A stretch of DNA of 64,000 nucleotides from Panax quinquefolius (GCA_020205615.1 CM035168.1:9180237-9244236), one strand, 5' to 3'. Shown: positions 47,130-58,440, numbered from the stretch's first letter. Notes: a model not told the origin generated them from the sequence alone. Numbers and translations are program-made.

Positions 47130-48679
47130 AGAAGTCAGGCTGAGACTATAAAACAAGCGCTTATTGGGAGGCAACCCAAGTTTAATTTTTATTTTTAGTT
47201 TTTATTAAGTTTTATATTAGCAGTTTTGAATTTGCATTTTTTTTAGGATTTAATAAAATTGCTTCTATCATGGTTTTACAGGTTATTCAAGTCAAATTCA
47301 AGTGTGGTGCCCAATTTGTTCCATGTGCCTAGCATATTCTCCAAACTTAGCGGACAAGGAGGAAGATTGCTATATTTTCAGGGAAGTCCTCTGCTTTAAT
47401 TTTTTATATTTCATCCATTGAGGACAATGTCCAGTTTAAGTTTGGGGGCATTTTAGTATCGTATTGCATATAGTTAGTTATCTGCATAGTAGTTCATTTT
47501 TTTTATCTGTTAGCATTGTTTTTTTTAGGTTGCATATAATACATGGTAGTTATTTGTATATTCATATATGTGTTGCATTATTATGTGTTCATGTAGTATA
47601 ATTGCATTTTTTCTTATTTATTTTTTTGCATGAATCTGTGTGATCGGTTGGTGTGGTCTTAGCTCGGCCTATGATAAGATTGGTATTAAATGTTAACTTG
47701 AACAGTGTTGATAATTGATGATGAGTTTTAATTTTAATCATGATGATAATCTGAGCCTATCTGAAACTTATGTAACCGGTTAGCACTTAAAGTTTAACTG
47801 TTTTAATCCACTTGGTTTAAGGGTTTCATAATTTGTTTCTGAGGGAAAATCTTTGTTAAAATTTAAGGAAATTTGTGAACTGGCGGTAAAGGTTGGAATG
47901 ACGTAAAAGCTTGAGTTTGGTAGAATCTATGGGATATATATATTACAAAAAGAAAAAAAAAGAAAAAAAAGAAATGATGAAAAGAGAAAAAAAAATCCAG
48001 AAAGAAAGAAAAAAAAAGAATAAACACCGTGGCATGCTTGTCTAGTTTTGTGGCCTTTGTTACTTGAGTAAGTAAGCCCGAGGGGATTGTCTTTACACCT
48101 AGCGCCTAAGGTCTTAATGGCTTGGGAGTCGTTGGTGAAAAGCTCGTTAAGGTAGCACTGAAAAGCCTAAGGGAATAAGACATTGCACAGCCATGAGAAA
48201 AAAATGAATAAAACACGAGAAAGAGCAAAAATGCCCTCGTGGTTGAATAAGAGTATAAATAAATCTTGTATTTACCCTTAAACTTGGTAATTGCTTAGTT
48301 TTAACTGGAGTTGTCATGTTCACAAAAGTAATTGAATTAGAACTGAAATTTTCCTTCTAAAAAGTTTGTTATGTGATTATCTTGAACTGTGGTTGGTTAG
48401 AATGGTTAACAAGCACACACGCACAACATGGGTGATGACAGGTTTAGATTGACTAATTGGTTAGAGTTATGGATTTTGACTTGATTGGATATATTGTTTG
48501 AGTATCATTGGTATCTTTGAGGCCTGTTGCTATATATCATAATAATTTATTACTGGATTCGTAGGTATATTAGGAAGTAGATCATGCATATGCATTCATT
48601 TAGTTGAGTTATTTTGTTTATTTTTAGTTCTTTTGTGTTTTTGCTTGAGGACAAGCAACGGTTTAAGTTTGGGGGTATT
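47130..48679 (+). other. 3' non-coding part of the Athila-like interior
   Basis: Begins with the conserved TTGGGAGGCAACCCAAG segment. It holds a purine-rich stretch of A and G (47945-48022) and two GTTTAAGTTTGGGGG tracts (47437 and 48660). No ORF of note; protease to integrase is absent. Confidence 0.6.
48660..48679 (+). promoter_or_regulatory. Polypurine tract before LTR2
   Basis: GGTTTAAGTTTGGGGGTATT directly precedes LTR2. A second tract, GTTTAAGTTTGGGGGCATTT, is at about 47437. Confidence 0.75.
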
Positions 48680-50275
48680 TGATGGGTGAGTTTTATACCC
48701 ATGAATTAGATACATTCGGGCTTAATTTATTGTTGTTCTCAAGTCTTTTAGAATAGTTTTTAAGTGTTTGTGTCTATTCAAGCATGTTTTATGTTGTTTT
48801 GTAGGAATTGGGATAAAAGTTACTTGGATCGATGTTCGGGGTGGCTAGATTTGCGTTTTTGGCTTGCCATTTACACAGCAGTCACTTCAGAGCCAATTTG
48901 AGTATTGCTCCGGACCTTATTTCAAAAAACTTAAAGAATGAAAGATGAAATTTTTAGATCTACTTCTCCTCTTTCCGGATCATCTTGAATCATCGAAATC
49001 GGAGTTCGGACGAAGAAGTTATGGCCATTTTCCCAAAAGGACGCTTGGAGCGAAAATGTCGAACATGTGCCATGTGCCACGGGCGCCCAAAATAGGCTTT
49101 ATGCCAGTGCAAGGCGTTGGGGGGTAGGGTTAAAGTGTGTGCCAAATAACTAGGGCTACGAGAGAAGAGGTTAGTTGGGCTGGGCCGCTTTTTTAGGGCG
49201 AAATTTGACACCTTTTGACTCAAATTGGATTGGTTTTGTTCTAAGCTAAAAATTAGACTTGTAACCTATAAATACATGATGTAAGACATAAAATAAAGGG
49301 AGATTACATAGATTAGACTAGATTAAACACTCCATTAAATTAGAATCTAAACCCTATTTCTTAATTAGCCATTGAAGATTGAAGCAAATTGAAAAACACT
49401 GAAGATCAAGAGCAAGAGCAAGAGGGGAGCATCAGATTTGCTGACAACAGATTCTATTTTCTTCTCTTATCATACTTTTATCTTTTAATGTCTATTCAAT
49501 TGTGGATTCTTGGTTTTAATTCATTAATTATGAACTAACTCTTTTATTAAGATTCCAATTGAACCTTTTATGATTATGAATTGATTATTTGATTTATTCC
49601 AATTATTTATATTGAAGTGAATTGTTCATCTTGCTTTGTGCTTATTGATTAATTATCTGGACAATAATTACCTTGTTACTCTAGAAGGAATTGGGAAAGG
49701 AATTCTAGGGTTAGAACTGGGCATGGTGACATGTGACTTAGTTATTTGTACAGTGAATAATTAGGTTTGTGAATAAAATGAGAATATCTATTTGTCGCAT
49801 ATAACACATAAGGAATTGGGATTGTAGTGAGTTTAATTCAATTGTTTTGCATAGGGATATAGAAAAATTAACTTGGATTAAATAGAAAGCAAAGGATCAC
49901 TTGAGAAAGGGCTTTTGGCATTTGAGAATTCCTGTTAACAATTCAGTAGACATAATAATCGGAATAGTTGAATAATTGATTTATAATTCATAATTGGGGA
50001 TATTGGAGTCTTAATTCTTATTTATCTGAATTCCATCAATTCTTAGTTGTTTATTTGCTTTCTTTTAGAATAATCTTTTTGTTTTGTTTAATTTAGTTTT
50101 CTTAAATCTAGAAATCACAATTATTGGTTGTTTAAATAAAATTGATTTAGTTAAGAGTTAGTATTTGGTAATTTTTATTAAATAATTCCTCGTGGGAACG
50201 ATATTCTACTTTCACTTTATTACTTGTTGACAGTGTATACTTGCACGTATTCATTGATTGCGAAATCGATCAACA
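48680..50275 (+). mobile_element. Athila-like LTR2
   Basis: Starts TGATGGGTGAGTTTTATACC, ends GATCAACA. Nearly identical to LTR1. Gag-type interior sequence follows it again, so it sits in the middle of an array. Confidence 0.88.
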
Positions 50276-50407
50276 AGTTTTTAAGCGTAGCCATTCTTAG
50301 GAATTAATTTAATAATTATTTACCAATATTAATTTCAATCAAATTAGTCTTAATTTAAACATTTTTATTTTTAATTCTCTTCTTATATTTCTCTCATTTT
50401 AGGTACC

Positions 50408-51508
50408 ATGGATGACTCTGAGTATCAATGGCCATACACGTTCATGACTCAACCAAGGGAAATAGGGATTGACGGACTCACGACACTTTCAGCATTGGCA
50501 GCACAGGTGTCCGTAATAGCTAAGAATATGGAAACATGGAGTCCACCATCCACGCAACAAGTTTCTGCATTATCAGCACAAATTGAGACACTTTCAAAGA
50601 TGGTCGACGCTTTTGAAGCACAACGTCGTCAAAGTGTGGCGATTACTTGTGATTATTGTGCTGGAAATCATATGAGTCATCAATGCACCATCAGTTTTGA
50701 GCCGGTACAGTATGGTGGTGATTACCCCAATAATTATGTCTATCTTAACAACTATTATCAAGATTGGGGGTATCACCCGGATTTTTCATGGAGTAACAAT
50801 CAAGCTCAAGCACCGAGACAACAAAACACATCCGGATTACAAAATCAGACTCAACAACAACCAGAGAGGAATTCAAGTTTGGAAGAAACCTTGGAGAAAT
50901 TTATTAGAGCTTCTGAGAAAAAGAACGAGGAACAAGACAAAGTATTAAATCAAGTAGAGCTGAATGTGAAAAGCCAAGGTGTTTCATGGAACCATACTCA
51001 TCAAGATCAATTTTATGCTCCAAGTCCAACGTACCCACCAGATTTCTCGTGTCCACCTCCACTACAACAGGAAGAACATTCAAATTTGGAGGAAGCTTTG
51101 TCCAAGTTCATAGCTTCATGTGAGGAGAGGAGGATTAATCAAGAGATATTGAGTCAAAATTTTACGAACCAAACGGAACAACTAACCAATGCCTCGAACA
51201 TTTATCCTCAATACACTTGGCTCTATGACATAGATGACGAGACTGATGATGAGCCCGAACCAAATCTGCAACCGGATGTGCCAAATGATATAGATATTAA
51301 AAGAGAGGAAAGACTTAGAGACCAACAAAAGGAGATCAGCGAAGATCTAACTTTGAGTACCAACGAAGATGAACCGATTTCATTAGTGTCCCGTGTACCT
51401 TCTCCACCAAAGTTCAAGAAGGCAAAGGATCACTTGAGAATGGGCTTTTGGCATTTGAGAATTCCTGTTAACAATTCAGTAGACATAATAATTGGAATAG
51501 TTGAATAA
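50408..51508 (+). pseudogene. Second gag copy, truncated and fused to LTR sequence
   Basis: Residues 1-337 match the first gag with scattered substitutions (for example MDDSEYQW for MDDFEYQW, and a different segment ALAAQVSV at residues 29-36). After ...SPPKFKK the ORF enters LTR-derived sequence at about 51420 and reads AKDHLRMGFWHLRIPVNNSV to a stop at 51508. The zinc knuckle CDYCAGNHMSHQC is kept. The join lies where both parents have AGAA, so a microhomology deletion is likely. Confidence 0.85.
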
Positions 51509-51808
51509 TTGATTTATAATTCATAATTAGGGATATTGGAGTCTTAATTCTTATTTATCTGAATTCCATCAATTCTTAGTTGTTTATTTGCTTTCTTTTA
51601 GAATAATCTTTTTGTTTTGTTTAATTTAGTTTTCTTAAATTTAGAAATCACAATTATTGGTTGTTTAAATAAAATTGATTTGGTTAAGAGTTAGTATTTG
51701 ATAATTTTTATTAAATAATTCCTCGTGGGAATGATATTCTACTTTCACTTTATTACTTGTTGACCGTGTATACTTGCACGTATTCATTGATTGCGAAATC
51801 GATCAACA
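51421..51808 (+). mobile_element. Athila-like LTR3, 3' 388 bp only
   Basis: Matches the end of LTR1 and LTR2 from the GGCAAAGGATCACTTGAGAA segment to GATCAACA, then the TCATC duplication and the resumed Tat LTR. Confidence 0.88.
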
Positions 51809-51813
51809 TCATC
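51809..51813. repeat. Target-site duplication TCATC, right copy
   Basis: Follows LTR3 and pairs with 44054-44058. The Tat LTR reading GATTCATC / TCATCTTTCAGAG is restored when one copy is removed. Confidence 0.83.
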
Positions 51814-53558
51814 TTTCAGAGATAACCCTGGAAGACAGCTGACATCCATTCTGGATACTACCGGAAGTTCAGTTCCAACCCGGAACACAAATCGGGAACA
51901 TCAGTTCCAACCCGGAACACAAACCGGGAACATCAGTTCCAACCTAAAACACAAACCGGGAGTGTCATTTTCAATCTCGGAGATAACCCCGAGGTATGCA
52001 GATCAAAAGACCGGCAACAACACCGGAGAGGACAGTTCTGTCTCGGAGATAACACCGTGACATTCAGGTCCAGTCCCAGAACCAACACTAGGAGTAGCGA
52101 CTCCATCCTTGGTGATAGCCCCAAGGGATGCTTTTGCAGTTCCGGCGATAACTCCGGATTTGTTTATTTCAAATACATGTGATCAGCTTCAAGCTCAGAC
52201 CTCCTGCCGAGGCACTCATACATCAGACCCGGAGCTAACAACGGGCAGACAGGCACACCCACAGATGAAAGTGAGGCATACAAACAAGCAGTCCAATCTC
52301 GGATATAACCCTGAGCAACGTCTACTTTCTGCTCAAATCGGCGATAACCCAGGTGAGGAGTCAAAATGTCGTCTTACCGCCTCAACGTTTTCGCTCACAA
52401 GATGATATCGCGGCATACCAACAAGTAGTCCAATCATAGATGTAACCCTGAGCAAAGTCTACTTTCAACTCAAACCGGCGATAACCCCGGCGAAGAGTCA
52501 AACATCATCTTGCCCCTTCAACACCTGCGCGTCGTCTTAACACTTCATACATACATGCATCCAACAATGTCCCACAAGAACCGAGAAGTAACAATCCCGG
52601 GTGACTGTTACGCGTGACAGTACTTTGGATAGAATTTGAAGCTTGAAGACCATGGGCATAAACCCCTCTTCCTGACTTCGTACAACCTCTAATCCATGTC
52701 ATTGCGTAACTCTCAACACAAGCAGTCCGAAGAAGGTTAGATATACCTCGTTCGGATGCTCAGATTGAAGTTCTGCAAATTCGAGCGAACATTACAGTGC
52801 ATAAGTGCACGTACTTCGAGATGACGGGAACCGCGAGGCTCGAATGCACCACGACCAGCCGCAGGTACAACCGCGGCTACTGCAGGTGTACCTGCGGCCA
52901 TCAGTCTATAAATATAAGCCTTGGGGTCAGCCATTTGAGGGAGAGAAAGAGAGGAAAAGGCGAGGAAGCCCTGTCCATTTTACTTTGTATACACATCTTT
53001 TGAGTGTTTCCTCATCTTTAAACACTTGTTAGCTCACATATAGCTATCTTTTATCTGGAAGAAGCTGAGTGTTTATCCATTTAAAGTCATTGAAGTCTAC
53101 ATTGGCAGCCCACTGTAAGCCTTCTCACATTATATAAAGCCTTCTTCTCATATTAGCACACACTGTTATACACATTGAGAGCCATGTTGTGCGTCATTTG
53201 CGGACTTCGGTCCATGGTTTTCATTTCATCAGTATATATATACTTATATATGTATATATTTCATATATGGACTAACATTATCGAGTTATGCCTCGATTGA
53301 GCCTAGACTTCGGTCTGGAGCGTTTATTACTTATATATATATATATAATTGTTTTCAAACATATCTGATGAGCCTGGATTTTACATCCGGTGCATTTACT
53401 CGCTTTTATATATGTATACTTATATATATAATTGTTGTCAGACATATCTGATAAGCCTGGATTTTACATCCGGTGCATGTACTCACTTTTATATATATAT
53501 ATATATATATATATAATTGTAATTAGACATATCTGATGAGCCTGGATTTTACATCTGG
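51814..53558 (+). mobile_element. 3' LTR of the Tat-like element, continued and truncated
   Basis: Follows the 5' LTR from 36409 through the 33-bp repeats, TATA box and first AT-rich array. It stops in the array at ACATCTGGT, where CACTA subterminal repeats begin. About 1.2 kb of LTR is missing. Confidence 0.83.
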
Positions 53559-54059
53559 TCGCTGGGATGCACATCAGCGACCACTAGTAACGACCGACTT
53601 ATCTGCAACTGATATGAGTGACCAAATTGACAAATTCGATTAAGCTAAGTTTTCGAAGTCAAGATGGTCTAGTGCCAAAGTCGACGTGGTCCACGTGTCG
53701 ACAAGAATCGTGTCGGCGATCGATCGATGCGTCGCGATCGCTTTAAATATTTAGCCGTCACAATAATCTGATCAACACCGCATCGCGATCGATATGGAAA
53801 AAATAAAAAATAGATTTTTGTCAAGTTTTGCGAATTCCCAAAAACTCATACTCTATTTTGTACCGCTTTATCCCAACACACATACCCAACAACAAAGATA
53901 CACAACAATATAAACATCCATCGTCCACCAAACACATACACACCAAACTAGTATATAAACCTTTAAAAACCAATATGATTTGAATAAATATAATAACATT
54001 TCAAAACTTGTATAAGTAACATACAAACATCCAAAGAGAGGAAAACTAATATAAACAAA

Positions 54060-55880
54060 ACTAATCTAAAGCAGGCACGTCAAGCATCATCGCCTCCTTG
54101 ATCACCCTGTAATTAAAAAAATAATAAAACAAGTTACAAATATATACTAACTATGTTAATATTGGTATATTACGACAATATATACAACAAATTGATTTTA
54201 TACCTCGTTGCCATCCCCGTGTTGTGATGTTGCTGCTGCTGCCATCGCTCAAACTAACTCCTCAAAGACTTAGAGCCCCCAGATGCCCGCCCAATATCTT
54301 CAGAAGATCACGATCTCAACATATAGCTCTCACACAGTCAGCCAGAGTATGAACAGCTGGATGGCTCGATGACTGTGTAAACTGGGTTGAAGAGCAGCCT
54401 GAGCCACTGAAGGATGGGCATCTTCGTTGTCCTTGACCTTTGATGTAGTTCTTCTTCACAACAGACGCCCTCTCCCATAACTCTTGATCAATAGGTGGAC
54501 GTGGAGTGCCTTCAGGATAGCGCTAATCCAATAAACACTTATAAGTGTCCTGTCATCATGTTAACAATTAAATAGTTAAAAATAAATTAATTCTGTAAGC
54601 ATTGATAAACAAGATCAAGTTATTAAAATTTATTACCGATATCTGGATAGCCTCAGGCAGACCATCACAGGTGGCCACGTACACATCCAGCCAATACATA
54701 GGCTAACCTTGAGACTGAGACTCCTATACAAAAAATAGCATAATATTACTAAGTAAAAATGTGATATATTTTCTATAATTCATGATTGTAAACATATATT
54801 AAAACTTGTAAATCGCATTACCCTAAAGTTGATATCTTGAATCGTGAAATACTATCGCCTCAGATGTCCCTTTAGCCTTTTTCGCCATCGGCACACCCGA
54901 GGATCCGTTCTTTGGGCGGCGATCTTTCGCCTTTTCACCTAGCTCTCGACTCTCAATTGGGCACACATCTCAAATTTATATGGCTCGGGTCCACCACTGT
55001 GGACTATGCTCGTGCATGTAATCTTCTCCCCGGCCCGGATGGTCGATCTCGGCATTGTGAAGGGCTTTTTGTCTTTCTTTATTCAAATTGTCTTTGGTGC
55101 GGACCGCGACTTTTTGCCGTAATAATGTCTCGTATCAACAAGCTTGTGCGTCCTCCCATCTATATCGTTTCTGCAAATAAAACAACAATAATAACATTAC
55201 TAAATAATTATCCTTTGAATATTATATTAATATTATCTCATCATAATTAAAAAAACATACCCAAATTCTCTTAAATAAAGATCCTTGTGGGCGATAGGTG
55301 TGTTCGCCCATGTAATCACAGGTGTAGACCAATTCTGTAAACACAAATGTGATATGCATTTGATGATCTTATTATCTGAAAAATCACTATAATATACAAC
55401 ATCAATTAGCATATATTAAAGCAATTTACATCTAAGTTATAATACTTATGAACATTTTTCAAACTTATACTTATAATACTTAAAAAAAATTCGCCAGAGT
55501 CTCCCCTACAATATAGACTAGCCACATGCACGACGGCATGCATATATGGACATTTCTAGGCACCCAAGACACAAACCAAGATAAATATACAAATTTTCAA
55601 TGCAATAAGACCAAAACAATAACGATTAATCCATATACATTACCAATATAATATCAATCAAAACATTACCAATATACAATAAATGGAATCTTAAATGCTT
55701 ATATATAAATGATATATGCGAGACGTACGTGCTATTCGGAGGAGGGCGAATCTGAATAAGAATCCGATCATCCGGATTAGTAGGGGCCTTGGGCACATGA
55801 TTAGGCCCCCTACCCAAGCCGTACTTTTTCTGTTTACCGCTTCGTAAGCCATCTCAGATATTACAAATTTCAAGATGTTA
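54060..55880 (-). pseudogene. Second-ORF (TNP1/Transposase_24-like) remnant of CACTA
   Basis: Short minus-strand segments look coding but are separated by AT-rich, intron-like gaps. Examples: NHVPKAPTNPDDRILIQIRP (near 55770), TWANTPIAHKDLYLREFG (55260-55310), a stretch with YIDGRTHKLVDTRHYYGKK (near 55130), and QELWERASVVKKNYIKGQGQ near 54450. Their order and the position 3' of a DUF4216 region fit the second gene of CACTA elements. Exons cannot be joined reliably. Confidence 0.45.
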
Positions 55881-55904
55881 TTATGAGTCATGTTTGATTA
55901 CATG

Positions 55905-56215
55905 TATATATGACAATAAACAAAAGTTGCATTTAAATAGTTTAGTACATAAACATGACAATGATATAAACATGTATATATATGAATATAAAATGACAAT
56001 AAACAAAATTTGTATTTAAATAGTTTAGTACATAAACATGACAATGATATAAACATGTATATATATGAATATAAAATGACAATAAACAAAAATTGCATTT
56101 AAATAGTTTAGTACATAAACATGACAATGATATAAACATGTACATATATGAATATAAAATGACAATAAACAAAAATTGCATTTAAATAGTTTAGTACATA
56201 AACATGACAATGAAA
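55905..56215. repeat. 83-bp tandem repeat, about 3.6 copies
   Basis: The TTTAAATAGTTTAGTACATA segment and its surroundings recur at exact 83-base spacing, with anchor positions 55928, 56011, 56094 and 56177. Copies are almost identical. It lies between the two coding remnants of the CACTA fragment. Confidence 0.95.
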
Positions 56216-56239
56216 TAAAAAACATGTAATGCTAAACAT

Positions 56240-56947
56240 ACATTTCATTTGTTCAAGTGTTAATGTCTGATTCAGAATCATCTTGTATACGTGTTGCAGA
56301 TTCATAACCATCATCTGCTTCAGATTCAGTCAATAACTCTTCCTCCTCAGTATCAATGTCATCTGACACAAGTATTGACTCAGGATCTAATTCATGTGGT
56401 TCATCTCCACCATCCAACTGGATTACTTCATTGTCGTCCTCCACATTTATTATAGTTTGACTATGAAGCATCTGCTCTTGGTAAATCTCCCCATCAACTA
56501 ATTCTACACGACTACGCGCGAGAGTATGAATTACAACTTGCCAATCTGTAGGCGGTCTATCCCTTTTCGTAACAGAGACAAGGAGTGTAGTATACTTGTC
56601 TTGCTTGAGTTGGTAAAACAAACTGCTCATTGTTTAGAGTACGCAGACCTATGGAGGTCAATATCGACGATTCCATGTCTGCCAACACATATCCCTTTTT
56701 CTGAATCAAACCAACGGCACTTGAACAAGTGAATATGACCCTCGTACGTGCCCTTGTACGATATCTCTACGATTTCCTCCAACTCCCCATAAAAGACACG
56801 ACCAAGCTCATTGTAACAATCTCCTTGGACATACACTCCAGAGTTCGTTGTTCTTCTACCGCGCCCATATGCCTTTATGTGAAATTCATAACCATTTATT
56901 TTGTAACCATTATACTGACTTGGTCCCTGCTCTCGTCCCATAGCTAG
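56240..56947 (-). pseudogene. CACTA transposase C terminus with DUF4216
   Basis: The upstream part reads NGYKINGYEFHIKAYGRGRR, GVYVQGDCYNELGRVFYGEL and HLFKCRWFDSEKGICVGRHG, the DUF4216 pattern at the C-terminal end of plant En/Spm transposases. A frameshift near 56625 separates it from KRDRPPTDWQVVIHTLARSR and an acidic tail rich in Asp and Glu ending at 56253. The catalytic transposase region upstream is missing, cut off by the (TA)n tract. Not functional. Confidence 0.85.
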
Positions 56948-57032
56948 GACTTGTACATTAGCCTAATCGTTGATCCCTCAATCAAGCCTACAAAAACTCC
57001 ATCTTATTAAATGAAGTCATAGTTAACATGGA

Positions 57033-57034
<2 letters not shown>

Positions 57035-57089
<55 letters not shown>
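57035..57089. repeat. (TA)n microsatellite
   Basis: About 27 TA units ending at GAGCCCTCC. It marks the break of the CACTA fragment. The tract ends in GAG, as does the tract at 19899. Confidence 0.95.
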
Positions 57090-57092
<3 letters not shown>

Positions 57093-57302
57093 CCCTCCAT
57101 AGCAAATCCTATTTGTTATGGGTACTTGCAACACCCCCTTTTGGACCGTTGATAAACTTATTGGAAGGTCGAGATTGAAACATAAATATACTAATTTCAA
57201 AGCACAACTTGTAGACTTAGCTTTTATTTTAATATGAGGACCCCACATAGTCAACATGTTGTCAGTTTGTTTAAATAAAACAAATTTTTAATATTAAATA
57301 AT

Positions 57303-57535
57303 GCTCGACCGGGACAAGCTCTTATAGCTGTTAAAAAAAAAAAAAAAATTACCAACCGGGACAAGCTCTTACGGCTTGTAAAAAAAATAAAAAAATATAT
57401 ATATACCAACCGGGACAAGCTCTTACGACTTGTAAAAAAAATAAAAAAATATTGAACCGACAAGCTCTTACGACATAAAAAAAAAAAAAAAAAAAAAAAA
57501 TACTAACCTAACAAGCTCTTACTACATTATATAAA
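57303..57535. repeat. Tandem repeat with GGGACAAGCTCTTACG
   Basis: Four to five units of ACCGGGACAAGCTCTTACG plus A-rich spacers, period about 45-60. An inverted single copy is on the far side of the palindrome near 58180-58210. Confidence 0.8.
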
Positions 57536-57570
57536 AAAAATATATATATATATATATAAGCCAAGCTTTT

Positions 57571-58138
57571 CCTCTTAGAAACATATAAAAAATCTAATAG
57601 TGGCACAAGTTCTTTATTTGCTATTTTTATAACAATATTTGTTATTTTATAAAATAAATATTTTTATAAAACAAATATTTTATAATAACAAATAAAGAAT
57701 ATAAAATATTTTATAAAAACAAATATTTTATAATAACAAATATTTTTATAATTTTTTATTTGTTATTTTTATAAAAATATTTGTTATTTTATAATAGGAT
57801 ATAAAATAGGATATAAAAATATTTTTATAATTCTTTATATAACAATTAATATATTTGTTATTTGTTAAAAATTAATATATTTGTTATATAAAATTATAAA
57901 ATATTTTTATATCCTATTTTATATCCTATTATAAAATAACAAATATTTTTATAAAAATAAAGAAATAAAGAATTATAAAATATTTGTTATTATAAAAATA
58001 TTTGTTTTATAAAATATTTTATATTCTTTATTTGTTATTATAAAATATTTGTTTTTATAAAATAACAAATATTGTTATAAAAAATAGCAAATAAAGAACT
58101 TGTGCTACTATTAGATTTTTATATGCGTTTCTAAGAGG
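57571..58138. repeat. 568-bp AT-rich palindrome
   Basis: CCTCTTAGAAAC on the left mirrors GTTTCTAAGAGG on the right. Arms of about 280 bp stay complementary to a centre near 57855, with small mismatches and length differences. The arms are almost pure A/T with repeated AACAAATATTTT words. A transcript would fold into one long hairpin. No coding capacity. Confidence 0.85.
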
Positions 58139-58320
58139 TTAGTCTTGATTTTATTAGATTTTTATTTTTATTTTTTACAAGTCGTAAAAGCTTGTCTCTG
58201 TATTGGTATTTTTTTATTTTTATTTTTTTCTTCTTTTCTCCATTATATGTTATGACTCAAAGAAATTAAAATAAAATAAAATAATAAAAAAGACCCAAAT
58301 TGGTATAAATTATCACTACC

Positions 58321-58440
58321 GAGGAAAAAAAAATCGATATACCAACTAGTAGTCACTTTAACATATTCGAACTCATGACCTCATGCACCAATACCTCATT
58401 ATACGACCACCCGAAGCACCACGCCTACTAGCTGCTAAGA
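58321..58440 (-). repeat. tRNA-like module, copy 1 (inverted)
   Basis: On the minus strand, GGCGTGGTGCTTCGGGTGGTC is followed by GAGGTCATGAGTTCGAATAT, which resembles A- and B-box elements of a tRNA-derived SINE head. Direct relatives are at 60014-60120 and 61100-61200. Confidence 0.55.

Larger units (their letters stand above)
44060..51808 (+). mobile_element. Gag-only Athila-like element: LTR-gag-LTR-gag-LTR
   Basis: LTR1 44060-45636, PBS, gag (45766-47121), non-coding 3' region, PPT, LTR2 48680-50275, second gag start, deletion, LTR3 remnant 51421-51808. The outer flanks carry TCATC duplications, so the whole array arose from one insertion followed by unequal recombination or duplication. 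No protease, RT or integrase is present, so it must rely on an autonomous Athila for mobility. Athila assignment rests on the gag zinc-knuckle region, the TTTAAGTTTGGGGGT polypurine tract and the TTGGGAGGCAACCCAAG segment after gag. Confidence 0.85.
36349..53558 (+). mobile_element. Tat/Ogre-like Ty3-gypsy element, pol deleted, 3' LTR split and truncated
   Basis: 5' LTR 36349-39332, PBS-like TGGCGACTCTGGTGGGGA at 39335, gag 40066-41265, antisense PMD-like ORF 41268-42177, tandem repeats 43100-43620, purine tract, 3' LTR from 44002. The 3' LTR is interrupted by an Athila-like element (44060-51808), resumes at 51809, and stops at about 53558 against CACTA sequence. No protease, RT or integrase remains. 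Lineage is inferred from gag, the PBS style and the antisense ORF. Confidence 0.82.
53558..57034 (-). mobile_element. CACTA fragment with transposase-region remnants
   Basis: Subterminal GCGACC/GGTCGC and CGATCG motifs (53558-53790) precede an AT-rich stretch like 36120-36300, then minus-strand coding remnants: a second-ORF region (54060-55880) and a TNP2-type C terminus with DUF4216 (56240-56947). No terminal inverted repeat was found at either end. It duplicates subterminal sequence already present at 34549-36348, so it is a second copy or a rearranged half. Confidence 0.7.

Noticed and set aside
54912..55250. 112-codon plus-strand ORF
   Set aside because: It is antisense to the CACTA second-ORF remnant, where minus-strand text is the better coding match.
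55905..56215. CRISPR-like regular spacing
   Set aside because: The 83-bp units are contiguous tandem repeats with no unique spacers, in plant nuclear DNA.
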